The notes: generated by a model not told the origin, from the sequence alone. 14,897 nt of DNA from JBDSTZ01 sp039927975 (GCA_039927975.1 JBDSTZ010000488.1:1-14897); one strand, 5' to 3'; numbered from the stretch's first letter, positions 1 through 7,623 are shown. Numbers and translations are program-made.

Positions 1-592
1 CGGCAGGCTGGGCGCGCGCGCCACGCAACTTCATCAGCGCGATGACGTTGGCGATGGGCGCGAGCGGATTGCGCAGCTCGTGCGCCAGGGTGGCCAGGAA
101 TTCATCCTTGCGGCGGTCCTGGGCCGACAGCGCCTCCACGGCCTGGCGCAGTTTGTCCTGCGCCTGCGCCAGTTCGCCGGCCACCGCCTCGGCCTTGGCG
201 CGCGCGGCCAGCAGTTCGCGTTCGTAGAGCTTGCGGTCGGTGGCGGCCAGCACGGCGATCTCGTCCTGCAACCGGCCGTCGCGCTCGCGCCGCATCGCGC
301 TGAGCATCATGGGAACCCGGTGGCCGTCCTTGTGCAAGAGGTCAAGCTGCACCTCGGACACCGAGCCCTGGATCTGCAGCAGCGGGGTCCAGTGGGTTTG
401 CAGGAATACCCGCGCGCCCATCGGCATCAGGGCCGAGAATCGCAGACGGCCGGCCAACTCCGCCGCGTCATAGCCGAGCCAGCGGCACAAGGTGCGGTTG
501 ACGCGCAACACCAGACCGTCGGCGCCGGCGACCAGCAGACCGCACGGCGCCTCGTCCCACAGATCGCCGTCTGATCCGCGCCATCCGCTCAT
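1..592 (-). CDS. PAS-domain sensor histidine kinase (C-terminus beyond the left edge)
   Basis: The first 197 residues of a sensor kinase are present; the ATP-binding domain lies outside the window. Residues about 8-115 read as a PAS sensor domain, with a typical N-terminal stretch (LWDEAPCGLLVAGADG), the mid-region RVNRTLCRWLGYDAAEL and the late strand VQLDLLHKDGHRVPMML. Residues about 115-160 form an Ala/Gln/Glu-rich helix, probably a coiled-coil signalling linker. The dimerisation/phospho-acceptor H-box follows (KDEFLATLAHELRNPLAPI), with His171 as the expected autophosphorylation site. There is no signal peptide or membrane helix, so it is probably cytoplasmic. The ATG is 4 nt after the stop of the RsbQ-like hydrolase gene, which implies co-transcription and suggests that the hydrolase supplies the PAS ligand. 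The output partner (response regulator, or a fused receiver) cannot be seen. Confidence 0.9.
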   Translation of the reverse strand, partial: MSGWRGSDGDLWDEAPCGLLVAGADGLVLRVNRTLCRWLGYDAAELAGRLRFSALMPMGARVFLQTHWTPLLQIQGSVSEVQLDLLHKDGHRVPMMLSAMRRERDGRLQDEIAVLAATDRKLYERELLAARAKAEAVAGELAQAQDKLRQAVEALSAQDRRKDEFLATLAHELRNPLAPIANVIALMKLRGARAQPA

Positions 593-596
593 GGCG

Positions 597-1412
597 TCAA
601 GCGAGTCCGGCGAGGAAGGCGCGCATCGCGGCGATGCTGGCGTCGGGCGCGCTCAGGTGCGGGCAATGGCCGGTGTTCTCGATGACCACCAGCTGGCTGC
701 GCGGCATGGCGCGGTGCATGAATTGGCCCACTTCCATCGGCGCGATGAGATCGTCGCTGCACTGCAGGATCAGGGTCGGGGTGGTCGATTTGGCCAGGTC
801 GGCGCGATGGTCGGAGAGGAAGGTCGCGCGCGCGAAATGCTCGGCGATGTCGGGATCGGTGCGGCAAAAACTGTTGGTCAGCTCGACGCCCAGTTCGGGC
901 TTGTCCGGCGCGCCCATGATGGCCGGCGCCATGTTGCTCGACCATCCGAGGTAGTTGCCGGCCATGGTGTCGAGCAGGTCGTCGATGTCGGCGCGCGAAA
1001 AGCCGCCCCGATAGCCGTCGTCGTCGATGTAGCAGGGCGACGGCCCCACCATGATCTGGGCGCCGAACAGGGATGGCGCGGTGTTGGCGGCGAGCAGGCC
1101 GATCATCGAACTGACCGAGTGGCCGACGAAAATGACGGAGCCCTCCGCGCAGCCGTCGACGATCTCGAGCAGGTCGTCGGCGTAGCCGCGCAGGCTGGCG
1201 TATTTGCGCTTGTCGTAGGCGGCCAGGTCGGAGGCGCCGCTGCCGACCAGGTCGAACAACACCAGGCGGAACTGGTCCTTGAAGGCAGGCACCAGGTGGC
1301 GCCACATGCTCTGGTCGCAGCCGAAGCCGTGCGCCAGCACCATGGTGGCCGGGCCTTCGCCGTGCAGCTGGATGTTGTTGCGTCGTTGCAGGCTAGTGGG
1401 TGGAGTGCGCAT
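597..1412 (-). CDS. RsbQ-like alpha/beta hydrolase, partner of the PAS kinase
   Basis: A 271-aa single-domain alpha/beta hydrolase. It has the RsbQ hallmarks from end to end: HGFGCDQSMW near residue 28, FDLVGSGASDL near 53, the nucleophile elbow VGHSVSS with Ser99, MVGPSPCYIDDDGYRGGF at 121-138, SDHRADL near 200, LQCSDDLIAP with the likely acid Asp221, and TGHCPHLS with His249. The length equals that of Bacillus subtilis RsbQ, and the N-terminus aligns from the first Met, which supports the ATG at 1412 despite a weak ribosome site. RsbQ is known to act with the PAS phosphatase RsbP in energy-stress signalling; plant KAI2/D14 receptors belong to the same group. Here the next gene is a PAS histidine kinase, so the module probably has a two-component output. 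The substrate is unknown. A general esterase role is a less likely alternative, because RsbQ-specific motifs are kept along the whole length. Confidence 0.9.
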   Translation of the reverse strand: MRTPPTSLQRRNNIQLHGEGPATMVLAHGFGCDQSMWRHLVPAFKDQFRLVLFDLVGSGASDLAAYDKRKYASLRGYADDLLEIVDGCAEGSVIFVGHSVSSMIGLLAANTAPSLFGAQIMVGPSPCYIDDDGYRGGFSRADIDDLLDTMAGNYLGWSSNMAPAIMGAPDKPELGVELTNSFCRTDPDIAEHFARATFLSDHRADLAKSTTPTLILQCSDDLIAPMEVGQFMHRAMPRSQLVVIENTGHCPHLSAPDASIAAMRAFLAGLA

Positions 1413-1443
1413 GGCGGGCCGGGGGCGGAGATCGAATCAGGGG

Positions 1444-1486
1444 AAACGGATCATAGCACCGGGGCGGCGCCGGTCCTGTTCCGTTT
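1444..1486 (-). terminator. Imperfect hairpin between rsmA and the RsbQ-like gene
   Basis: The arms AAACGGA (1444-1450) and TCCGTTT (1480-1486) are perfect inverted repeats. They enclose a second pair, ACCGG (1458-1462) and CCGGT (1470-1474), around a 7-nt GC loop. On the minus strand the structure lies just after the rsmA stop and ends in only three T residues, so it is at best a weak or Rho-assisted terminator/attenuator. It is the only structure seen in the 112-nt gap. It may separate the lptD operon from the sensing module. Confidence 0.35.
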
Positions 1487-1524
1487 GGCGCGGGCAGCGC
1501 CCCGACGTCCCCCTGTGCCCCGGC

Positions 1525-2304
1525 TCAGTCCTGCGGCTTGCGCAGGTTGGCCAGCGCGACGTACTGCTCGAGGCCGATGGCCTCGGGACGCGCGCCCGGG
1601 TCGATGCCGGCGGCGACGATCTGCGGCTCGGTAAACATGCCGGCCAGGCAGTTGCGGATCACCTTGCGGCGCTGCGAGAAGGCTTTCAGCACCACCGCTT
1701 CGAGCGTGGCGCCGTCGCAGGCGAGCTTGCGCGCGGTCGGCACCATGCGCACGATGGCCGATTCGACCTGCGGCGGCGGATCGAAGGCGGTCGGCGGCAC
1801 GATGAACATCAGCGCCATGTCGTAGCGCCATTGCAGCATCACCGACAGGCGGCCGTAGACCTTGCTGCCGGGTGCGGCGACCATGCGCTCGACCACTTCC
1901 TTTTGCAGCATGAAATGCTGGTCTTCGATCAGGTGCGCGAACTCGGCCAGGTGGAACAGCAGCGGGCTCGAAATATTGTAGGGGAGGTTGCCGACCACCC
2001 GCAGTTTCTGCCCGGCCGGCACCGGAATCTGGCTGAAATCGAACTTCAGAGCGTCGCCCGAGTGCACCGTCAATTTGTCGCGCGGGAAGGATTTTTCCAG
2101 GCGCGCCACCAGGTCGCGGTCAAGCTCGACGACGTGCATGTGATCAAGCTGGGCGACCAGCAGCGCCGTCATGGCGGCCAGCCCGGGGCCGATCTCGACC
2201 ATCGCCTGGCCGCGCGCCGGACCGATGGCGTCGATGATGTCGGCAAGGACCATTTTGTCGGTCAGGAAATTCTGACCGAAGCGTTTGCGGGCAACGTGCT
2301 TCAT
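1525..2304 (-). CDS. rsmA: 16S rRNA (adenine(1518)-N6/adenine(1519)-N6)-dimethyltransferase RsmA
   Basis: This 259-aa SAM-dependent enzyme dimethylates two adjacent adenosines in the 3'-terminal helix-45 loop of 16S rRNA late in 30S assembly (KsgA/Dim1 family). Visible motifs are the N-terminal KRFGQNFL (7-14), the SAM-binding EIGPGL (37-42), the acidic VVELDRDL (58-65), SGDALKFD (82-89), the catalytic NLPYNISSPLL (106-116) and the C-terminal SQRRKVIRN. Family length is normal. It lies 36 nt after pdxA, matching the surA-pdxA-rsmA order of enterobacteria. Loss of function gives kasugamycin resistance in other bacteria. No convincing Shine-Dalgarno precedes the ATG, so translation may depend on coupling to pdxA. 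Confidence 0.98.
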   Translation of the reverse strand: MKHVARKRFGQNFLTDKMVLADIIDAIGPARGQAMVEIGPGLAAMTALLVAQLDHMHVVELDRDLVARLEKSFPRDKLTVHSGDALKFDFSQIPVPAGQKLRVVGNLPYNISSPLLFHLAEFAHLIEDQHFMLQKEVVERMVAAPGSKVYGRLSVMLQWRYDMALMFIVPPTAFDPPPQVESAIVRMVPTARKLACDGATLEAVVLKAFSQRRKVIRNCLAGMFTEPQIVAAGIDPGARPEAIGLEQYVALANLRKPQD

Positions 2305-2340
2305 GAGTGGATTTTTTTCGTGGAGTGGAAAACGCCGGCG

Positions 2341-3381
2341 TCAGGCGTGGGCGCGCCTGGCCTGGACCATCCGCAGCGCGGCGCTGATCGCCTCGCGCAT
2401 GCTGCTGTCGTCGGCCAGGCCGAGACCGCGCACGGCCAGGTCGAGCGCGGTGCCATGGTCGACCGAGGTGCGGATCAGCGGCAAGCCGAGGGTGATGTTG
2501 ATGCCGCGCCCGAAGGTGGCGTACTTGAGCACCGGCAGGCCCTGGTCGTGGTACATCGCCAGCACGCAGTCGGCCTCGCGCAGGTACTTCGGCTGGAACA
2601 GGGTGTCGGCCGGATACGGTCCGCGCGCGTCGATGCCGCGTTCGCGCGCCGCCGCCAGCGCCGGGATGATGGTGTCGATCTCTTCGCGTCCGAGGTAGCC
2701 GTTTTCGCCGGCGTGCGGATTGAGGCCGGCCACCAGGATACGCGGCGCGGCGATGCCGAACTTGCGCTTGAGGTCAGTGTCGATGATGTCGAGGATGCGC
2801 GCCAGGCTGTCGCCCGTGATGGCGGCGGCCACCTTGGCCAACGGCAGGTGGGTGGTGGCCAGCGCCACCCGCAGCGGCGGCTCGCCCGGGCCGGGCACGC
2901 CCGCCAGCATCATCACCACCTGGTCGGTGGCGGTGCGCTCGGCGAGGTATTCGGTGTGGCCGGAAAACGCCACGCCGGCATCGTTGATGGTGCTCTTTTG
3001 CAGCGGCGCGGTGACGATCGCCTCGAACCAGCCGGCCTGCACGCCTTCGACCGCCAGGTCGAGGGTGGCCAGCACGGCGCGGCCATTGTCGGGATCGAGC
3101 ACGCCGGGGCGCACGTGGGCGCCGAGCGGCACGTCGACCACGGCGATGCGCTCGGCGCCGAACTTCGGCAGGCCGCCATTGCGCAGCGCCTGGGTCGACA
3201 GCGCCGCCAGGCGGATGGCCGGGTCGATCAGGCTGGCGGTGAGGGCCAGGAAGGCGGCGTCGCCCAGCAGCACGCAGTCAGCCTGCGCGCGCAGCGCCCA
3301 GGCGGCGCGGATGGCGATCTCGGGGCCGATGCCGGCCGGTTCGCCGGTGGTGATGGCGAGCACCGGGCGGGCGGCGGCCAT
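2341..3381 (-). CDS. pdxA: 4-hydroxythreonine-4-phosphate dehydrogenase PdxA
   Basis: A 346-aa enzyme of the DXP-dependent pyridoxal 5'-phosphate pathway. It oxidises 4-phosphohydroxy-L-threonine with NAD(P)+; the product decarboxylates and is condensed with DXP by PdxJ. The N-terminal TTGEPAGIGPEI motif is present, as are SGHTEYLAE (His142) and the three metal-binding histidines His178 (TTHLPL), His223 (LNPHAGENG) and His278 (MYHDQGL). All three are offset by the same 12 residues from the E. coli ligands. The C-terminal TSVDHGTALDLA motif is intact. The ATG is 4 nt after the surA stop, with a GAGGA-like ribosome site inside the end of surA, so the two genes are translated from one message. 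Confidence 0.98.
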   Translation of the reverse strand: MAAARPVLAITTGEPAGIGPEIAIRAAWALRAQADCVLLGDAAFLALTASLIDPAIRLAALSTQALRNGGLPKFGAERIAVVDVPLGAHVRPGVLDPDNGRAVLATLDLAVEGVQAGWFEAIVTAPLQKSTINDAGVAFSGHTEYLAERTATDQVVMMLAGVPGPGEPPLRVALATTHLPLAKVAAAITGDSLARILDIIDTDLKRKFGIAAPRILVAGLNPHAGENGYLGREEIDTIIPALAAARERGIDARGPYPADTLFQPKYLREADCVLAMYHDQGLPVLKYATFGRGINITLGLPLIRTSVDHGTALDLAVRGLGLADDSSMREAISAALRMVQARRAHA

Positions 3382-3385
3382 GGGC

Positions 3386-4840
3386 TTAACGGTCCTCGCG
3401 GAACTCGACGTAGGCGCGGTCGCGCACCTGGCGCGCCCAGTCGTCGGTGGCCTCGGCCAGCTTGCGCTCGCGGATCACGTTGCGCGCGGCGTTGCGGGCA
3501 CGCTCCTTGGAGACGTCCTCGCTCTTGCGCTCGATGACTTCGATCAGGTGGTAGCCGTACGGGGTTTCGACCACGCCGCTGACCTGGCCCGGTTTCAGGT
3601 CGGCCATCGCGGCTTCCATTTCCGGCACCACGTCGCCCGGATACAGCCAGCCCAGGTCACCGCCCTTGGTGGCCGACGAATCGTTCGACACCAGCTTGGC
3701 CAGGTCCTCGAACTTGGCGGCCTTGTTGTCGAGGCGCTCCTTGAGGTCGAGCAGCTTGCGCTTGGCTTCGGCCGCCGTCATGGTCGGCGTGACCTTGAGC
3801 AGGATGTGGCGCGCGTGCACTTGCTGGATCGGCGCCGCTTCGGCGGCGGCGGCCGGGTTGCGCTTGTCGGCCACCTTCAGGATGTAGAAGCCGCCGGAGG
3901 TCTTGATCACCGGGGTGACCTGGCCGGGACGCAGCTTGATCAGCTGGTCGGCGAACAGCTGCGGCAGCTTGTTGGGGTCGCGCCAGCCGATCGCGCCGCC
4001 CTGCAGGGCGTCGGGCGCGTCCGAATAGGTGGCGGCGATCTTGGCGAAGTCGGCGCCGGTGCGCAGCTGGCGCGCGACGTCGTCGGCCTTGGCCTTGCGC
4101 GCGGCGATCTGCTCGGGACCGGCGTTTTCGGGAATCCGCACCATGATCTGCGAGATGTTCAGTTCGACCTGCTCGGCGGCGGCGGCTTTTTCGGTCGCCA
4201 GGTAGGTGTCGACCTCGGCGTCGGAAATCTGGATCTTGCCGTCGACCTCGTGCTCGCGCAGGCGCTGCAGCATGATCTCGTTGCGGATCTCTTCGCGGAA
4301 GCCGGCGTAGCTCATGCCGTCTTTTTCGATCTGGTTGCGCATGTCCTGCAGCGAGATCTTCTGGCCTTCGGCGATGCGGCCGATGGCGCGGTCGAGCATC
4401 TGGTCGTCGACCCGCACGCCCATTTCCTTGGCCAGCTGAATTTGCGCGCGCTCGGCGATCATCTGTTCGAGCACCTGGCGGCGCATGTCGGCGGCGTCGG
4501 GCATCGGCGCGTTTTGCGCCTTCATGCGCTGCTCGATGGTTTTGACGCGGGCGTCGATTTCATTCTTGGTGATGACTTCATCGTTGACCACCACCGCGAC
4601 GGCGTCGATCAGGTTGCCGCTCGAGGTGGCCGGCGGCACGAAGCCGGCGGTCTTGGCGGCGGCGGCAGGTTTGGCGGCGCCGGCCGGCGCAGTGGCTGCC
4701 GGTGCGGTGGCGGCCGGCTTGGCGGCGGCCGGCGCGGCGTTCTGGGCGGAGGCCGGGGCGGCGCACAGGGCGCCCATCAGGGCGGCGGCCAGGGAGAGTG
4801 GGTGCAGTCGGATAGTGCGCATAATCTGGGAAACATTCAT
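3386..4840 (-). CDS. surA: Periplasmic chaperone / peptidyl-prolyl isomerase SurA
   Basis: A 484-aa SurA, the periplasmic chaperone that escorts outer-membrane barrel proteins, LptD among them, to the BAM complex. Residues 1-33 form a signal peptide ending ASAQ. An unusual Ala/Pro/Lys-rich linker follows (about 34-66). The SurA N-domain begins at LIDAVAVVVNDEVIT (77-91). Two parvulin domains follow (about 226-327 and 341-439, the second opening VHARHILLK and ending GYHLIEVIERK), then a C-terminal helix. E. coli SurA is 428 aa; the extra length is mostly the linker and an Ala-rich inter-parvulin loop (near 329-337). It starts 30 nt after lptD. Met7 is an alternative start; no strong ribosome site favours either. 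Confidence 0.97.
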   Translation of the reverse strand: MNVSQIMRTIRLHPLSLAAALMGALCAAPASAQNAAPAAAKPAATAPAATAPAGAAKPAAAAKTAGFVPPATSSGNLIDAVAVVVNDEVITKNEIDARVKTIEQRMKAQNAPMPDAADMRRQVLEQMIAERAQIQLAKEMGVRVDDQMLDRAIGRIAEGQKISLQDMRNQIEKDGMSYAGFREEIRNEIMLQRLREHEVDGKIQISDAEVDTYLATEKAAAAEQVELNISQIMVRIPENAGPEQIAARKAKADDVARQLRTGADFAKIAATYSDAPDALQGGAIGWRDPNKLPQLFADQLIKLRPGQVTPVIKTSGGFYILKVADKRNPAAAAEAAPIQQVHARHILLKVTPTMTAAEAKRKLLDLKERLDNKAAKFEDLAKLVSNDSSATKGGDLGWLYPGDVVPEMEAAMADLKPGQVSGVVETPYGYHLIEVIERKSEDVSKERARNAARNVIRERKLAEATDDWARQVRDRAYVEFREDR

Positions 4841-4870
4841 ATTCAGGTGAATGAAAAAATCCGTCGCCGG

Positions 4871-7177
4871 TTACTGGCGGCCCGCTTCGGGGTTCAGCCG
4901 TGTGTAACCGGGGATGTTCTTGTAAAACGACTCGAGCGGATTGCCAAATCCGAGCTTCGACAAGCCATTTAGCTGCAACTGGAAAAACTTCGGCGTCGAC
5001 ACCGTTTGCGCCGCCGTCACGAAGCGCTGGGCTCCCATCCGGAACACCCAGCAATCGGCTTTGTATTCGAGTCCGATCAGGCTCTCGAGCATCTTGCGGT
5101 CCTTGAGCGAGTAGCTGACCCGCCCCACGCCGTACCAGCGGGCCGACAGCGGCCACTGGGTCGACAGGTCGACGTTGCGGAAGCTGTCGCGCTGGAAGCG
5201 GTACTCGGCGTTGATCACGCGTTTCGGCGACGGCTGCCACTGCACCCCGTAATTCGCACTATACAGGCTGCGGGTACTCGCATTGTATTGTACTGCGCTG
5301 TCGAAATTCCAGTAATCGGAGACCCGCCCCGACACCGCCACCAGCGCGTCCGAGTGGCTGGCGTTGGGGGTGGCGAGCGGGTCGAGCTGAACCCGCTGGG
5401 TGCTAAAATAGAAGCGCTGGCCGATCGCCATGCGCAGCCGCTCGGCGCCGTTGCTCTCGATGAAGCGCGACACTACCGCCGCCGTGACCTGGTTGGCGTC
5501 GGAGATGCGGTCCGAACCGATGAAGCGGTTCTCGCTGAAGATCTGGGCGAAGCTGAAGCCCGCTTCGGCGGTGTCGAAATTGGGGAAGCGCGACTGGTCC
5601 TTGTAGGGCGTGCGCACGTAGAACAGGCGCGGTTCGAGCGTCTGGGTGACGGCGCGGCCGAACAGTTTGCTGTCGCGCTCGAACACCAGGCCGCTGTCGA
5701 GCGAGAAGGTGGGCAGCACGCGCGACAGGGGGCTGCCGTCATTGACGATGGTGGTCAGCGCGCCCTGGCCGCCGATGCTGCCGCTGGTGCTCGACAGGCC
5801 GCTGCCGTCGAGCTGGTACTGGCTGGCGTTGAGCATCAGCTTCGGCGTGATGAAGTAGCCGGGGCGGATCCACGGATAGCTGACCTGGCCGAGCGCCACC
5901 ACGCGGTTGCCGCGCACTAGGTCGGGATGCCAGAAGCGGGTGGCCTCGGCGTCGACCGACCAGTCGAAACCGGCGACGTCGTAGCGGCCGCTGTGGAAGT
6001 TAATCTGCGGCATGCGGTCGTAGGGGCGCGCCACGGTGTAGGCCGGGTTGGCGGCGGCGGCCGGGTCCTGCAGGATCTGGTAGCTCTGGGCGCGCGCCGA
6101 CAGGCTCCAGTAGCGGCTCTGGTAGTCGGTGCGCAGCTCGCGCAGCAGCTGGCGCTCGGCGCTGCCGGCGATCGACTGCGAGAAGTCGCTCGGATATTCG
6201 TTGTCGGAGGCCGCGCGCACGTTCCAGCCGAAAGTGAGCGCCTTGGTGAGCGACTGGTTGTGCACGGAATTGAGCAGCCAGCGGTCGGTCTTGGTGATGC
6301 GGTCGTGCACCAGCAGCTCGAACTGGGTGCTGCCGGCGTAGGGGCCGGCGGCGGTTTCGCCCAGGTAGCGCGCGGTCGCGCCCATTTGCAGGCCGCGGTC
6401 GACGATCAGGCGCGGGTACAGCGTCAGGTCGCGGTTCGGCGCGATGTTCACGTAGTAGGGCACCATTGCCTCGGCCGAGCCGGTCGGGCTAAAGCCGACG
6501 CTCGGCGGCAGCCAGCCGGAGCGGCGCGCGCCCGACAGCGAGAACGACATCGCCGGCGTGCCCATGATCGGCACGCCCTTGAAATAGATGACCGTCTTGC
6601 CGGCCACGCCGACGTCGCGGCCCTGGTCGAGGCGCAGGGTGCTGGAGGTCAGGTACCAGTCGGGATTGGGGCCGTCGCAGGTGCTGTAGGTGCCGCGGCT
6701 GACGAGCGCCTCGTCCTCGCTGAGAAAGTCGATGCGGTTGGCATTGCCTTGCGCATTGTTGAGCTTCATCTTGTATTCGGGATGCAGCAGCCAGCCCTTG
6801 CCGGAACTGAGGTTCAACTGCAGCTCGTCGCCCTTGAAGCGGTCGCCGTTGCGCCACATGTTGATGTTGCCGCGCGCCGTGACTTCATCCTCGGGAATCT
6901 TGTAGCAGGCCGAGTCGGCCGTCATGCGGGTGGCGGCCTCGATGATCTCGACGTTGCGGTCGAGATTGACCTGGCGGTCGGCCTGGCCGGTCACTTCCTC
7001 GGCGCGCACGAGGACCTTGTCGTCGGCGGCCGGCGCGGCAGCGGGCGCCGGCGCCGGAGGGGCCGGGGCGGCTACCGGCAGCTGCGCCATCTGGGCATGC
7101 AGCGGCGCCGCGCAAAACAGCGCGGCCAGGGCCAGCGCGACGCGCCGCGGCGGGAACGGGGCCGGGAACCAGTTCAT
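4871..7177 (-). CDS. lptD: LPS-assembly outer-membrane protein LptD
   Basis: A 768-aa LptD, the beta-barrel that with LptE inserts lipopolysaccharide into the outer leaflet. It has a signal peptide ending PLHA-Q (residues 1-28), a Pro/Ala linker (31-51), an OstA/LptA-like beta-jellyroll (about 53-200) with VTARGNINMW and GDRFKGDELQ, then the barrel. Conserved barrel motifs include RRSGWLPPSVGFS (219-231), VPYYVNIAPNRDLTLYPR (239 on), QTLEPRLFYVRTPYKDQS and SDRISDANQVT. Mature cysteines are Cys91, Cys167 (TYSTCDG) and Cys709 (ADCWVFRMG). The usual adjacent C-terminal Cys pair of E. coli is reduced to one. The ATG at 7177 is the only in-frame start after a TAA stop inside the -10 region, and it has no Shine-Dalgarno. 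It heads the lptD-surA-pdxA-rsmA operon. Confidence 0.97.
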   Translation of the reverse strand: MNWFPAPFPPRRVALALAALFCAAPLHAQMAQLPVAAPAPPAPAPAAAPAADDKVLVRAEEVTGQADRQVNLDRNVEIIEAATRMTADSACYKIPEDEVTARGNINMWRNGDRFKGDELQLNLSSGKGWLLHPEYKMKLNNAQGNANRIDFLSEDEALVSRGTYSTCDGPNPDWYLTSSTLRLDQGRDVGVAGKTVIYFKGVPIMGTPAMSFSLSGARRSGWLPPSVGFSPTGSAEAMVPYYVNIAPNRDLTLYPRLIVDRGLQMGATARYLGETAAGPYAGSTQFELLVHDRITKTDRWLLNSVHNQSLTKALTFGWNVRAASDNEYPSDFSQSIAGSAERQLLRELRTDYQSRYWSLSARAQSYQILQDPAAAANPAYTVARPYDRMPQINFHSGRYDVAGFDWSVDAEATRFWHPDLVRGNRVVALGQVSYPWIRPGYFITPKLMLNASQYQLDGSGLSSTSGSIGGQGALTTIVNDGSPLSRVLPTFSLDSGLVFERDSKLFGRAVTQTLEPRLFYVRTPYKDQSRFPNFDTAEAGFSFAQIFSENRFIGSDRISDANQVTAAVVSRFIESNGAERLRMAIGQRFYFSTQRVQLDPLATPNASHSDALVAVSGRVSDYWNFDSAVQYNASTRSLYSANYGVQWQPSPKRVINAEYRFQRDSFRNVDLSTQWPLSARWYGVGRVSYSLKDRKMLESLIGLEYKADCWVFRMGAQRFVTAAQTVSTPKFFQLQLNGLSKLGFGNPLESFYKNIPGYTRLNPEAGRQ

Positions 7178-7200
7178 GTAGGAAGAAGCAACAACACCAT
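7174..7200 (-). other. Possible 8-codon leader ORF overlapping the lptD start
   Basis: On the minus strand an ATG at 7200 opens MVLLLLPT. Its TGA overlaps the lptD start codon as ATGA (7177-7174). The lptD start itself lacks a purine-rich ribosome site, because the bases just upstream are pyrimidine-rich. A translated leader could deliver ribosomes to lptD by re-initiation. No clear Shine-Dalgarno precedes the leader ATG either, so this is only a suggestion from arrangement. Confidence 0.3.
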
Positions 7201-7230
7201 GGATCGGTATCTGCGAATGTCGAATCCGCC

Positions 7231-7236
7231 ATTATA
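7231..7236 (-). promoter_or_regulatory. Candidate -10 box of the lptD operon
   Basis: A perfect TATAAT hexamer lies on the minus strand 53 nt upstream of the lptD ATG. A start near 7225 would give a leader of about 50 nt. No good -35 hexamer is found at 16-19 nt, and I saw no sigma-E consensus. The ATG overlapping this hexamer (7232) cannot be a start if the promoter is real. Confidence 0.45.
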
Positions 7237-7317
7237 GGGGAAGTCGGTGCGCGGCGGTCCGACGCGTCAGGTCATCGTGCATTGCTTCGATTGCAAGGCT
7301 GACAGAATTTACCCGCT

Positions 7318-7623
7318 TTACGGCTGATCTCTCGTTTCAGCATCTTCGAGGGCGACAATTTTCCTCAGCAGGGCATCGACACGATCGGCGCCGACAAAAC
7401 CCTCCCGGCGGGCAAGCTCAGCTTTCGCTAGCAAAAGTTCGTCTTCCAACGCGGAGATCTTCGCAAGCAAGGCGTCGAAGTCGCCTCTTGATACCAGGTA
7501 GGCCATCAATCTGTCGTGTTTCGACACGCCGACTGGATGGAGCAAGGCTTCGTCGAGCAGCTCGCCGAACCTGGTCTTGGCCTCTTTTGCCGTGAATATA
7601 CGGAATGGGGAAGCGGCGCTCAT
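7318..7623 (-). CDS. Phd/YefM-family antitoxin, solitary
   Basis: A 101-aa protein. Its first half reads as a Phd/YefM DNA-binding antitoxin domain: FRIFTAKEAKTRFGELLDEALLHPVGVSKHDRLMAYLVS matches the family pattern of an early strand, a helix with AK.RF.ELLDEA, and a central V...R..AYLVS strand. The second half (about 50-101) is a charged helix rich in ALEDELLLAKAELARRE, the place where family members fold onto their toxin. The start at 7623 is chosen because AAGGAA (7636-7631) stands 7 nt upstream; an upstream ATG at 7674 would add 17 unconserved residues. No toxin-sized ORF lies on either side. The gene sits between the divergent lptD and amgK operons and is less GC-rich than they are. The likely role is a self-repressing DNA-binding protein, either an orphan antitoxin or a domesticated regulator. 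Confidence 0.8.
   Translation of the reverse strand: MSAASPFRIFTAKEAKTRFGELLDEALLHPVGVSKHDRLMAYLVSRGDFDALLAKISALEDELLLAKAELARREGFVGADRVDALLRKIVALEDAETRDQP

Noticed and set aside
492..1634. Plus-strand 380-codon open frame over the kinase and hydrolase genes.
   Set aside because: It runs antisense to the RsbQ-like hydrolase, whose catalytic motifs are intact, and it has no domain signal.
1279..4972. Very long plus-strand open frames opposite rsmA, pdxA and surA (over 700 codons each).
   Set aside because: They are antisense to genes with intact family motifs. High third-position GC removes stop codons on the opposite strand, and the translations are Arg/Gly/Ala/His-rich without domain features.
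6885..7232. Minus-strand ORF starting at 7232 (MADSTFADTDPWCCC...) ahead of and overlapping lptD.
   Set aside because: Its start codon overlaps the TATAAT hexamer. The remainder is an out-of-frame reading of the lptD signal peptide and linker.
5006..7237. Plus-strand open frames of 304 and 436 codons opposite lptD.
   Set aside because: Same GC-bias effect. LptD on the minus strand has a signal peptide and barrel motifs along its whole length, and the antisense products show no recognisable fold.
7238..7317. Search for a toxin gene downstream of the Phd/YefM antitoxin.
   Set aside because: Only an ORF of about 15 codons fits before the lptD promoter, too short for any known toxin partner.
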